Under the pieces are notes generated by a model, which saw only the letters and a program-made list of their open reading frames with translations, searched no databases and was not told the DNA's origin. The position numbers and the translations under genes were made by a program. This document shows, in pieces, positions 63,794 through 64,000 of a DNA stretch of 64,000 bases (its first letter is position 1; every line of letters starts with the position of its first letter). The stretch comes from JAKLQR01 sp963753165 (GTDB lineage Bacteria > Nitrospirota > Thermodesulfovibrionia > Thermodesulfovibrionales > SM23-35): contig CAVWBP010000031.1 of the NCBI GenBank assembly GCA_963753165.1, positions 11,934 to 75,933 on the forward strand, in the 5' to 3' direction.

Positions 63794-64000
63794 CTACCTG
63801 TCACACTCTCCGAGAACGATATCAATCGTCCCGATATTCGCAATCACATCTGCAACAAGATGTCCGATGGAGAGTCTCGACAGACATCCTGCGTGGATGA
63901 AAGACGGGGACCGCAGCCTCATCCTGTATGGTTTGCTCGACCCGTCACTCACAAAATAGAATCCGAGTTCGCCTTTTGGCACCTCTGTTGCAACATAGAC
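63794..64000 (-). CDS. nuoD: NADH-quinone oxidoreductase subunit D, C-terminal end (runs off window)
   Basis: The last 68 residues of NuoD enter from the right edge. They read EVPKGELGFYFVSDGSSKPY, then RMRLRSPSFIHAG and IADVIANIGTIDIVLGECDR-type end (position-equivalent residues VIANIGTIDIVLGECDR), the nearly universal C-terminus of NuoD. NuoD shapes the quinone site and is related to the hydrogenase large subunit. Whether it is fused to NuoC cannot be seen. Confidence 0.95.
   Translation of the reverse strand, partial: VYVATEVPKGELGFYFVSDGSSKPYRMRLRSPSFIHAGCLSRLSIGHLVADVIANIGTIDIVLGECDR

Noticed and set aside
1..64000. CRISPR array, prophage or integrative element
   Set aside because: No direct-repeat/spacer series, cas genes, integrase or phage structural genes were seen; the only transposase is the RAYT.

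Overview
The window looks like a chromosomal contig from an anaerobic, Gram-negative, autotrophic or sulfur-cycling bacterium. The best guess is the Nitrospirota (Thermodesulfovibrionia-like), by inference from gene content. The signs are an HdrA-MvhDGA hydrogenase module, a four-subunit pyruvate:ferredoxin oxidoreductase, NuoE/F/G-like flavin and Fe-S proteins separate from the main nuo operon, MglA/MglB and roadblock proteins, and an outer-membrane FadL-type barrel. No ribosomal RNA is present. There is one tRNA, tRNA-Ala(CGC).

Layout. 0-4 kb (minus): hdrA-mvhD-mvhG-mvhA, running off the left edge. 4.3-6.2 kb (plus): tRNA-Ala, then a phospholipase-B-like lipoprotein. 6.4-10.5 kb (minus): mglA and mglB homologues, then porB/A/D/C. 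10.9-16.2 kb (minus): a nuoE-nuoF-nuoG-like operon whose NuoF is an 899-residue multi-cluster fusion. 16.4-23.2 kb (plus): yicC-remA-gmk-rpoZ-coaBC-TPR-roadblock, then degP and a zinc-ribbon mini-protein. 23.7-27.4 kb (plus): rpoD, a LuxR regulator, aroQ and pepP. 27.4-31.0 kb (minus): acyl-CoA/ACP synthetase, FadL, and a secreted protein. 31.2-36.7 kb (plus): efp-accB-accC-thiE, an ABC-type binding lipoprotein and pfkA. 36.7-39.8 kb: rluD, engB, a second pseudouridine synthase and a CvfB-like protein. 39.9-41.7 kb (minus): a class III nucleotide cyclase joined to a RAYT transposase element. 41.8-47.6 kb (minus): a decayed phospholipase-C-like gene and a 1309-residue secreted multidomain protein. 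47.9-55.9 kb: REC-PilZ, a threonine synthase/cystathionine synthase fusion, rimI, two PilZ proteins, a UbiA prenyltransferase, an isochorismatase-like hydrolase and a GGDEF-EAL protein. 56.4-64 kb (minus): nuoN-M-L-K-J-I-H-D, running off the right edge.

How it fits together. The left third is low-potential electron handling: ferredoxin is made by Por, HdrA-Mvh connects it to H2, and the NuoEFG-like complex connects it to NAD(P). The right end is the membrane arm of complex I. The middle is housekeeping (nucleotide, CoA, fatty-acid and translation factors). The 47.9-56 kb part is rich in c-di-GMP readout proteins.

Quality note. At least seven otherwise well-conserved genes (hdrA, coaBC, fadL, accC, an rluA-family gene, the phospholipase-like gene, nuoN) are broken by single-base indels, mostly one extra base. 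Several of these are normally essential, so most of the breaks are probably sequence errors rather than biology.

Most interesting items: an apparent AUA start for mvhD, the NuoF mega-fusion, the threonine synthase-cystathionine synthase fusion, a RAYT element that supplies the start of a cyclase gene, four TTCAT repeats at exact 11-bp spacing before degP, and several strong dyads at promoters.
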